From positions 1 through 15,867 of the forward strand of contig USLP01000003.1 of the NCBI GenBank assembly GCA_900555525.1: DNA of 15,867 nucleotides, in the 5' to 3' direction. Source of the DNA: an uncultured Eubacteriales bacterium (GTDB lineage: Bacteria > Bacillota > Clostridia > UMGS1840). The translations under genes and the position numbers were made by a program. This document shows, piece by piece, positions 1 to 6,546 of this stretch; position 1 is the first letter of the stretch; every line of letters starts with the position of its first letter. Below the pieces are notes generated by a model, which had not been told where the DNA came from, did no database searches, and saw only the letters and a program-made list of their open reading frames with translations.

Positions 1-123
1 ATGTCTGGTTCGATGTCAAAGTCGGCGGCTGTCGGTCTTATGCAGTCTGTTGTCGGAATAGTACTGATTGTTTCCGTCAACCTGATTGTTAAGAAATTGA
101 GCCCCGAAAACAGCTTATTCTAA
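1..123 (+). CDS. C-terminal end of a sugar ABC transporter permease (partial, LplB/YteP-like)
   Basis: Only the last 40 codons and the TAA stop are inside the window; reading frame 1 is open from base 1. The residues form one hydrophobic helix (about residues 10-33 of the fragment, a run of G/L/V/I ending in V-K-K-L) followed by a short polar tail ending S-L-F. This is the typical end of the first inner-membrane permease in Lpl/YteP-type oligosaccharide importers, where the last transmembrane helix is followed by a K-K-x-S cytoplasmic or surface tail. Only 22 bases separate it from the next permease, so the two are almost certainly co-transcribed and form the heterodimeric membrane channel. 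The family call rests mainly on the neighbour, since the conserved EAA loop lies upstream of the window. Confidence 0.8.
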   Translation: MSGSMSKSAAVGLMQSVVGIVLIVSVNLIVKKLSPENSLF

Positions 124-145
124 AATAGAGAAAGAAGGTATAGAT

Positions 146-1030
146 ATGAAAAAGAAAAAGAAAATTTCGGCAGGACAGATTGTATTAAATGTAATATTCA
201 TTATTGTCAGTCTTTCCTTTATAATACCGCTCATACTTATGATTTCAATTTCGATTTCTTCGGAAGACGCTATAACGCAGTATGGCTATACGATACTTCC
301 GAAGTCAATCGGATGGGACGGCTACAAAGCCGTGTTCAAAAATCCGAAACAGCTTCTTGACGCTTATAAAGTAACGATAATCTTTTCCGTTGTTGCGACA
401 TTTCTCTCCGTGCTTGTAAAAGCGCTTGCGGCATATCCGCTTTCGCGCCCCATATATAAGCTCAAAAAAGCAACAACAATGATGATGTTCTTTACAATGC
501 TGTTTTCGGGCGGCTTGGTACCGTCATACATACTCAATACAAAATATCTTCATCTTGATAATACGATTTGGATTTATATTTTGCCCGCTCTCGTTTCCGC
601 ATGGGATATCTTTATAATGAGAACGTTCTTTCAGGGGCTTCCCAACGGACTTGTCGAAGCGGCAAAGATTGACGGAGCGAGCGAATACAGAGTATTCTTT
701 ACGATTGTGCTTCCGCTTTCAACTCCCGTTTTGGCTTCCTTGGGCTTTATGTATCTGATAGGCAAATGGAACGACTGGAACACAGCTCTTATATATATAA
801 GAGATACGGAGCTTTACAGCCTGCAGTATCTGCTCCAAAGAATTTTAAGAGAAGCGGAATTTATCAACACAATGGCAAAGACGGGCGAAAGCGCGGTAGA
901 CTTCGTACCGCCGACGGAAACAATGCGTTATGCAATGGCGGTTTTGGCGGCAGGTCCTATGATGTTCGTATTCCCGTTTTTCCAAAAATATTTTGCACAG
1001 GGTCTTACAATAGGCTCGGTTAAAGGGTAA
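146..1030 (+). CDS. Carbohydrate ABC transporter permease (LplC/YtcP-like, MalG type)
   Basis: This is the second integral-membrane subunit of a binding-protein-dependent oligosaccharide importer. The 294 residues match the usual length of YtcP/LplC. About six hydrophobic segments are visible, near residues 12-36, 76-98, 110-130, 142-163, 191-207 and 262-284. The cytoplasmic EAA loop that docks on the ATPase is clear at 171-190 (E-A-A-K-I-D-G-A-S-E, then I-V-L-P). The motif F-S-G-G-L-V-P-S-Y near 120-128 and the C-terminal F-x-Q-K-Y-F-x-x-G-L-x-x-G-S-V-K-G are typical of this subfamily. The start is supported by AGAAGG at 133-138. The gene sits between another permease and a solute-binding lipoprotein. 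In Bacillus subtilis the comparable ytcQ-yteP-ytcP set is linked to rhamnogalacturonan oligosaccharides; transfer of that substrate here is only inference. Confidence 0.95.
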   Translation: MKKKKKISAGQIVLNVIFIIVSLSFIIPLILMISISISSEDAITQYGYTILPKSIGWDGYKAVFKNPKQLLDAYKVTIIFSVVATFLSVLVKALAAYPLSRPIYKLKKATTMMMFFTMLFSGGLVPSYILNTKYLHLDNTIWIYILPALVSAWDIFIMRTFFQGLPNGLVEAAKIDGASEYRVFFTIVLPLSTPVLASLGFMYLIGKWNDWNTALIYIRDTELYSLQYLLQRILREAEFINTMAKTGESAVDFVPPTETMRYAMAVLAAGPMMFVFPFFQKYFAQGLTIGSVKG

Positions 1031-1065
1031 AAAAATAATTTATATAAAAGAAAGGAAACAAACTT

Positions 1066-2571
1066 ATGACAAACAAAAAACAAATTTTATGCGGTATTCT
1101 TGCTTGTACAACTGCTCTTTCCATGGCAGGCTGCGGCGAGAAAAAGCAGACAGACTCGGGCAACGGAGACATCACAATAAAATGGGTTGTTCCCGGTCCC
1201 GGCAAACAGACGGATTCGGCGGAGGTATGGCAGAAAGCAAACGAGCTTTTGAAAACCTACGAAGGCATGGAAAACGTAAGCATTGATTTGGACGTTATCC
1301 CTGCTTCCGATTATAAGCAGAAAGTTATGCTTATGCAGACAAGCGGAAATGACGTTGATATTTTTGGAACGTATACGCTTGACTTCAACGAAGAGGTTAA
1401 AAACGGCACATTCTTGGATATTACGGATATGATGAAAACATATGCTCCCGACGTGCTTAACGAAATGCCCGAATGGGCGCTCCAGCTTATGCAGGTTGAC
1501 GGTAAACAGTATTGCATAACAAACTATCAGCAGATGTCCGAGCCTATGTGGGGTTACACCTTCGACAAGGACGATGCGGACGAATTTCTTGATGCGGAAG
1601 CTTTGAAAAAAGAAGCTCTTTCAAGCGATATTCTCACAAAAGGCACACTCGATATTTTCGAAAAATACATGGCAGACTTAAAATCGGCAGGCAAGTTACA
1701 CTTGGGTATGCGCCCCGGTTCAACATGGGCAATGAAAGGCTATGTACCGATAGTTTCCAACTATCTTTACAGAGCGGAAGCGGATAAAATCGTTGTTGAA
1801 GAACGCTTGGAACTCGATTCCCTCAAAATGCTTACGGAAGTATTTCACGATTGGTTTAAGAAAGGCTACATAAGAAAAGACGTTCTTTCCGCAGAGGTTT
1901 CAAAAGGCGATTATGATATATGGCACAGCCAGTATCACAAATATGCCGAAGAATCGCTTTCTAAAACAGAGGATGAACCTGTAACGCTCGTACAGTCGGA
2001 AAATCATTTCTATATCCCGACATCGGCTAACGCAGGCGGAAACGGAATAACGGCAACCTCGAAGAATCCCGAAAAAGCGCTCTCATTCTTAAATCTTATG
2101 TGCTCGTCCAAGGGTAAGGATTTATACAGAATGCTCGTTTACGGAATAGAAGACAAAAACTATAAGAAGCTTTCCGAAGACAGAATCGAACCTATCGGCT
2201 ACACAGGCTCACAGGGTACGGCAGACGCTCCTTACGGACTTTGGAAATGGACAATGGGCAACACGGCAAACTCCTTTGAATCCACCTCCGACCCAGAAGG
2301 CTGGAATGATTATGTATTTAATGATTGGAACAAAAACGCAGTTCCTTCGCCTATCGCAGGTATCTATATAGACACAGCGCCTATCGAAACAGAGCTTTCA
2401 CAGTGCGATTCCGTGTGTCAGGAATTTATCGACCAGCTCACAAGCGGAGCTATGACCGATTGGAAAGCAACCTACGAGGAGGCTATGAGAAAGCTTGAAA
2501 TCGCAGGCAATAAGAAGGTTAAAGAATACATTCAGAAATGTGTTGACGATTTCTTGGCGACAAAAAAATAA
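1066..2571 (+). CDS. Extracellular solute-binding lipoprotein of the oligosaccharide importer (DUF3502-type)
   Basis: This surface lipoprotein captures an oligosaccharide and hands it to the two permeases encoded just upstream. The signal peptide ends in a lipobox-like M-A-G-C with the lipidated cysteine at residue 23; the -3 position is Met rather than the more usual Leu. The mature protein has the fold pattern of family 1 binding proteins: an early strand I-T-I-K-W-V-V-P-G (36-44), D-V-D-I-F-G-T-Y (96-103) and N-P-E-K-A-L-S-F-L-N-L-M (334-345). From about 355 to the end it matches the DUF3502 style of YtcQ/LipO proteins (L-V-Y-G-I-E-D-K-N-Y, then P-S-P-I-A-G-I near 427-433, and an ending helix). 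The 501 residues agree with that family's usual length. AAAGGA at 1051-1056 supports the start. It lies 35 bases after the permease, so one operon is likely. No ATPase gene is present, as expected for importers sharing an MsmX-like ATPase. Confidence 0.93.
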   Translation: MTNKKQILCGILACTTALSMAGCGEKKQTDSGNGDITIKWVVPGPGKQTDSAEVWQKANELLKTYEGMENVSIDLDVIPASDYKQKVMLMQTSGNDVDIFGTYTLDFNEEVKNGTFLDITDMMKTYAPDVLNEMPEWALQLMQVDGKQYCITNYQQMSEPMWGYTFDKDDADEFLDAEALKKEALSSDILTKGTLDIFEKYMADLKSAGKLHLGMRPGSTWAMKGYVPIVSNYLYRAEADKIVVEERLELDSLKMLTEVFHDWFKKGYIRKDVLSAEVSKGDYDIWHSQYHKYAEESLSKTEDEPVTLVQSENHFYIPTSANAGGNGITATSKNPEKALSFLNLMCSSKGKDLYRMLVYGIEDKNYKKLSEDRIEPIGYTGSQGTADAPYGLWKWTMGNTANSFESTSDPEGWNDYVFNDWNKNAVPSPIAGIYIDTAPIETELSQCDSVCQEFIDQLTSGAMTDWKATYEEAMRKLEIAGNKKVKEYIQKCVDDFLATKK

Positions 2572-2596
2572 ATTAATATAAAAAGGAGATTTTAAA

Positions 2597-5500
2597 ATGA
2601 AAAAAAGAATTTTTTCAATCCTTGTTTCCCTTTTGATGATTACATCTCTGGTCGGCATAGCAAATGCGGAAACACAAGCGGCAGACGGTCAAATTCATCA
2701 TATCGATTTGACAAATTACTTTAACAGCGATTCAATCGCCTCGGAGGGTGATACACTCGGTGCGTCATGGAACGGCGGCAATGCAAGTAAGTACGGCTTT
2801 CCCGCATCGTTATTCACAGCGGCGGACGGCTATGTAACTTTCGGTGGAAGAAATGCTGTAAAAACAGATCCGAACGGTAAGATTGAAACAAGCAATATGA
2901 CCGTTTCAGACAATCAGGCGGATAATTTCAAATTCTATATTCCGCAGGCAGGACTTGCGGGCGGAGTTAACGACAGCGTTTATCAGGCGGCAAATGAAGA
3001 AAAAACTTATACATTAAATGACGCAAGCAAAATAAACAAAATCAAATTTGCGCTTCATATGTTTAGCGACGCAAATATAACGGCAACAGTTAATTATTCC
3101 GACGGAACATCTGATTCATATGCACAGTGGTTTCAGGGTTCTGCAAGAAATGCGGATTCAAACAAAGTTGTTTGGAGTATATATAACAATTTAAGATGCT
3201 TCGGCTGGAAATGGACAACAAGCAGTATAAAACCTAATGCAGATGGAACTGCTGAAAAAGCGACGGACGGCGGAACAGATTACTATTGGGGAATAAGAGG
3301 TTACGAGATTCCCGTTGACGTATCAAAAGCTCCTGTTTCTTTTACTCTTAAAGCAACTAATCCTATTTCGCTTTTCGCACTTGCGGAATGCGAAATCACA
3401 AATGCAGAGCTTACGGCACAGCTTGCTTTGGTAAGAGCATACGAGGGCGGAGCGTATACTGCGGAGCAAATCAAAAATATTGTGCTCGCAAATTCTTATG
3501 CCGATATTCTTGTACAAAGAGGAACGATTACGGAGGAAAACGTTTCCGATATAAGAGCCTTGCTTGAAAGAGCAAATAAACAAAAAGCTCTTGCAGAAAT
3601 TCATTATATTAATATTACTGATACATTTGATTCAAGTACAATCGGTTCCTTTGGCGAAACGCCTAACGCTGATACATGGTTCCGAGGCATGACGGATAAA
3701 TTAAGCGATAATTCATTTAACGGTATGCAAGCAGGCGCTTTCGGTAATTCCGATTTTGTAAGTTTTGAGGAATGGGCAAACCGTGCAAAAACGGGAAATA
3801 CAATTCTTGCATATATGCCTATGTCAACAAGAACGGCAACAGCGCTTGATTCGCACTATATCCCTGTTTCAAACGGTGAATTTACGGTTCCGCTTGATTC
3901 GGTTAATACGCAGGCTGTAAACTTCGTTTTAAACACGGGCGACGCACAGACATTTAAGGCGGAGGTTAAATATTCCGACAACACAACCGACAATTACTCT
4001 TTCGGCATACAGTCCTACGGCACAGTTTCAAGTCAAGCAACGACAGGCTATGATAACCTTGTAGGTTTAAAAGGCTTGTGGTGGAGATTTGCTAAAATTG
4101 ATAAAGACGGTAAATTAGCAGATACGGATACAACTAACCGTTCGGTTGGTATAACAATGTTCGGTGTTAAAACCGACAAAACCAAAACACCTGTAAGCAT
4201 AACGTTTACAAATACACACGGCTCAATGCCCGTATTTATGTATGCTGTTACACAGGTTCCCGTATATTCCACTGAAATGCTTGAAAATATAGAAACTGCA
4301 AAAGGATTGAACGCAAAAGAAGGTTTGCTTACAGCAGACGAAATCACAGCGGTAACGGAAGCAAAGGCTTATGCGGACGTTCTACTTTCGGCAGGTATAG
4401 GTTCTGAAGCTGACTACGCATTTTTGACAGCCTTGCTTGAAAAGGCAAACAAACAAAAGGCGCTCTCCGAAGTATCACATTTTGATATTTCAAAAGACTA
4501 TAATGCCGACACAATCGGTGGTGTGGGCGAAACGGCAGGAGACACATGGTTTGACGGCTTTACGGGCTTTAACGGAAACTTTAACGGCTTTAATAAAACT
4601 GCGTTTGGAACAAAAGAATACTTTGATGCAACAGTATATGAATTGAATTCTGATGGAAATAAACAGCAGACAGGCACAATTTCCGTTTATATTCCTAACG
4701 TAGGAAGAAGCGCGGGCGAAGTTGATTCCGCAGCTTTGTGGAAAGATAAAACTCTTACGGTTGACCTTAACGACGTTCCGACCCAAACAATTCGTTATTT
4801 GGCTAATAACACGGAAACTACCGTGAAAGCGACTGTCTATTATAAAGACGGAACAACAGAGGAAAAATTAATAGGCGGTACAAATTTTGCTTCAACGTAT
4901 TACAGCACAAAGTTTGTTGACGGCGCATATCTCTGGTTAGGCGGATTTGTTCATAAAGAAAATAACGGCGTTCTTACTGCAAAAAGCGGTACTGTGGGTA
5001 TAATGGTCTACAATGTTGCGGTAGATGCAGCAAAAATTGCAGATAAAGTTGTGTTCTCTGTTGCAAGTGATACAAAGCCCGTATATTTCTACAGCGTTTC
5101 GCAGGTTCCCGTATCATACGAAACTATGAAAGCGGCTTTAGACGCAGGACTTAGCGGCGTATACACGGACGAAGACGAAGCGACAGCTAACAAGCTTGCA
5201 AACTATAAAGCGGTTTTGACAGATGCCGGCGCAATAGCAAGCACAGCGTATCCTATGGTAGAAAATTACATTAAGCAGGCAAATTCACAGAAAAACACAT
5301 ATGTTGACCTCACAAGTTACCTCAATGACGATATAATGGTTAAGTTAGGCGATTCCTATGCGGGAATTACACTCGGAAGAACGACAGAGCTTTTTGACGG
5401 CGAGAAAATACCGACAGACGGAATGATTACGATGTTACCTCCGTCAGACCCGACACAGATGAGCGATGAAACAGGCAGAACTTATAAATTAAGCGGAGCA

Positions 5501-6433
5501 TATAACGGCAAGGGCAACGATTCCGTTCTTATCAAAAAAGAAGATAACAGCGGCGTAACAATCGCTGTACCACAGGCTAACGGTAAGGTTAAAGGTATGG
5601 GCGTTATTTTGGAAACAAACGGCGGCAATGACGGTACGGCTGTTTTGGTTGACGCAACGGTTAATTATTCCGACAATACTTCGGAGGATATAAAGGTATA
5701 TCTCCAGAGATCGCATGGCTTTAACACGGCTAAAATGGCAGCACATTCAAAAGATTTCGGCAGACTTGTTATAAATTCCGACAATACGGTTGCAAATCAC
5801 GAGAAATGGCCGAATGTAGATAGGGTAAGCTTCTATTCTTCAAATATCGAATTTAATTTGGATAAAACCGTTTCTTCGATAACCTTTAAGCCTTGCACTT
5901 CTGACGATTATCACATCGTTGCAATGACGGAATACGTTTATACAAATACAGAACTTTGGGATTTTGTTAATGCTATGTCGGCAAATGACATAAGCGGAAT
6001 TACAAAGGAAAATGCAGATGAAACAATCAAGGGCTGTGAAGCCGTTATCGAGCTTTATAACCGCGGATTTACTGCTGATATCCAAGAAGAAGACTGCAGC
6101 AGCTACACGCAGATGTTAAACTATGCAAAAGCTCTTAAGGCAGATGAAGCTTCTGTTGATATCAATGTTACAATCGCAGAAGACGGCAATAATATGAAAG
6201 CAACGGCAGCAATGTCAAACACAACGGCAAATGCACAGGATTACGTTATAGTAATTGCGGCATATAAAGCTAATAAGCTTGTCGGTCTTAATATTTCCGC
6301 ACAGGGAACATTGCAATCAGGCGACATAAACAAAACAGACAGCGTATCGCTTGAAAAAATAGAGGGTGCGCAGTACAAAGCTTTCGTTTGGGAAAGCATG
6401 TCAAGCTTAAAGCCTATCTATAAGGCAAACTAA
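2597..6433 (+). CDS. Large secreted protein with four ~280-residue modules, function unknown
   Basis: I do not recognise a named family for the whole protein. It has 1278 residues, an Sec signal peptide with likely cleavage after A-N-A (residue 24), and four diverged modules (about 33-333, 334-624, 625-900, 901-1185). Each has a beta-rich part opening with H-x-D-L-T-x-Y-F-like residues, a central A-T-V-x-Y-S-D-G-T-like strand, and a closing V-F-x-Y-A-V-like strand, then a 60-residue helical part ending near A-N-K-Q-K-A-L. Residues 1186-1278 form a last beta domain ending K-A-F-V-W-E-S-M. The beta parts look like galactose-binding-like jelly rolls, so glycan binding is a reasonable guess. There is no SLH domain, sortase motif or lipobox, so its retention at the surface is unclear. 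AAGGAG at 2583-2588 supports the start. It lies 25 bases after the binding-protein gene and is probably co-transcribed with the importer. Confidence 0.9.
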   Translation: MKKRIFSILVSLLMITSLVGIANAETQAADGQIHHIDLTNYFNSDSIASEGDTLGASWNGGNASKYGFPASLFTAADGYVTFGGRNAVKTDPNGKIETSNMTVSDNQADNFKFYIPQAGLAGGVNDSVYQAANEEKTYTLNDASKINKIKFALHMFSDANITATVNYSDGTSDSYAQWFQGSARNADSNKVVWSIYNNLRCFGWKWTTSSIKPNADGTAEKATDGGTDYYWGIRGYEIPVDVSKAPVSFTLKATNPISLFALAECEITNAELTAQLALVRAYEGGAYTAEQIKNIVLANSYADILVQRGTITEENVSDIRALLERANKQKALAEIHYINITDTFDSSTIGSFGETPNADTWFRGMTDKLSDNSFNGMQAGAFGNSDFVSFEEWANRAKTGNTILAYMPMSTRTATALDSHYIPVSNGEFTVPLDSVNTQAVNFVLNTGDAQTFKAEVKYSDNTTDNYSFGIQSYGTVSSQATTGYDNLVGLKGLWWRFAKIDKDGKLADTDTTNRSVGITMFGVKTDKTKTPVSITFTNTHGSMPVFMYAVTQVPVYSTEMLENIETAKGLNAKEGLLTADEITAVTEAKAYADVLLSAGIGSEADYAFLTALLEKANKQKALSEVSHFDISKDYNADTIGGVGETAGDTWFDGFTGFNGNFNGFNKTAFGTKEYFDATVYELNSDGNKQQTGTISVYIPNVGRSAGEVDSAALWKDKTLTVDLNDVPTQTIRYLANNTETTVKATVYYKDGTTEEKLIGGTNFASTYYSTKFVDGAYLWLGGFVHKENNGVLTAKSGTVGIMVYNVAVDAAKIADKVVFSVASDTKPVYFYSVSQVPVSYETMKAALDAGLSGVYTDEDEATANKLANYKAVLTDAGAIASTAYPMVENYIKQANSQKNTYVDLTSYLNDDIMVKLGDSYAGITLGRTTELFDGEKIPTDGMITMLPPSDPTQMSDETGRTYKLSGAYNGKGNDSVLIKKEDNSGVTIAVPQANGKVKGMGVILETNGGNDGTAVLVDATVNYSDNTSEDIKVYLQRSHGFNTAKMAAHSKDFGRLVINSDNTVANHEKWPNVDRVSFYSSNIEFNLDKTVSSITFKPCTSDDYHIVAMTEYVYTNTELWDFVNAMSANDISGITKENADETIKGCEAVIELYNRGFTADIQEEDCSSYTQMLNYAKALKADEASVDINVTIAEDGNNMKATAAMSNTTANAQDYVIVIAAYKANKLVGLNISAQGTLQSGDINKTDSVSLEKIEGAQYKAFVWESMSSLKPIYKAN
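2693..6151 (+). repeat. Four tandem protein-level modules inside the 1278-residue protein
   Basis: The units are approximately 2693-3595, 3596-4468, 4469-5296 and 5297-6151. Aligned landmarks are the module openings (H-I-D-L-T-N-Y-F, H-Y-I-N-I-T-D-T-F, H-F-D-I-S-K-D-Y, Y-V-D-L-T-S-Y-L), the central strand (A-T-V-N-Y-S-D-G-T, A-E-V-K-Y-S-D-N-T, A-T-V-Y-Y-K-D-G-T, A-T-V-N-Y-S-D-N-T) and the closing strand (L-F-A-L-A-E-C, V-F-M-Y-A-V-T-Q-V-P-V, V-Y-F-Y-S-V-S-Q-V-P-V, I-V-A-M-T-E-Y). The helical tails of units 1 and 2 end almost identically (A-N-K-Q-K-A-L), and unit 3 ends A-N-S-Q-K. Units 2 and 3 are the closest pair; they also share G-E-T-x-x-x-D-T-W-F. DNA identity is low, so the duplications look old. 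Confidence 0.85.
6152..6430 (+). other. C-terminal beta domain (K-A-F-V-W-E-S type) of the 1278-residue protein
   Basis: Residues 1186-1278 alternate hydrophobic and polar residues as in an Ig/FN3-like beta sandwich: V-D-I-N-V-T-I, then M-K-A-T-A-A-M, Y-V-I-V-I-A-A-Y, and a final K-A-F-V-W-E-S-M-S-S-L-K-P. From memory, similar endings with an aromatic-acidic core (F-x-W-[ED]-S) and K-P close many secreted clostridial proteins. A related domain appears at residues 822-905 of the next gene product. Confidence 0.55.
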
Positions 6434-6443
6434 TAAAAATTTT

Positions 6444-6475
6444 CATACGGCGGAGGGTTTTCCTCCGCCCGTATG
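6444..6475 (+). terminator. Strong hairpin after the 1278-residue protein gene, possible weak terminator or mRNA-end structure
   Basis: The left arm CATACGGCGGAGG (6444-6456) pairs with CCTCCG plus CCGTATG (6462-6475), leaving one extra C bulged in the right arm and a five-base loop. That is 13 base pairs, rich in GC. It sits 11 bases after the stop codon. The plus strand has no T-run after the stem (it continues ACCCGAATTTG), so it is not a standard intrinsic terminator in that direction. Read on the minus strand the stem is followed by AAAATTTTT, which would suit an antisense terminator better. A role in partial termination or in protecting the upstream mRNA end is plausible. Confidence 0.5.
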
Positions 6476-6483
6476 ACCCGAAT

Positions 6484-6511
6484 TTGAAAACAAAGGATTT
6501 TATCCTATTAT
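6484..6511 (+). promoter_or_regulatory. Candidate sigma-A-type promoter before the 1435-residue SLH protein gene
   Basis: TTGAAA at 6484-6489 and TATTAT at 6506-6511 are separated by 16 bases, in the only intergenic gap of more than 40 bases in the window (6434-6546). The gap is otherwise AT-rich and ends in a strong GGAGGA ribosome site at 6535-6540. With the preceding hairpin it suggests that the downstream genes can be transcribed separately from the importer. AT-rich sequence yields such matches by chance, so this is a modest call. Confidence 0.4.
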
Positions 6512-6546
6512 ATAGATAATCATAATAATATTACGGAGGAAAAACC

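Noticed and set aside
766..1023. Open frame on the plus strand inside the permease gene
   Set aside because: It lies wholly within the well-supported permease frame, has no ribosome site and encodes a sequence without recognisable features.
2693..6151. Repeated modules considered as a CRISPR-like or DNA-level repeat array
   Set aside because: The similarity is at the protein level with low base identity and ~0.85 kb periodicity; there are no short identical direct repeats with spacers.
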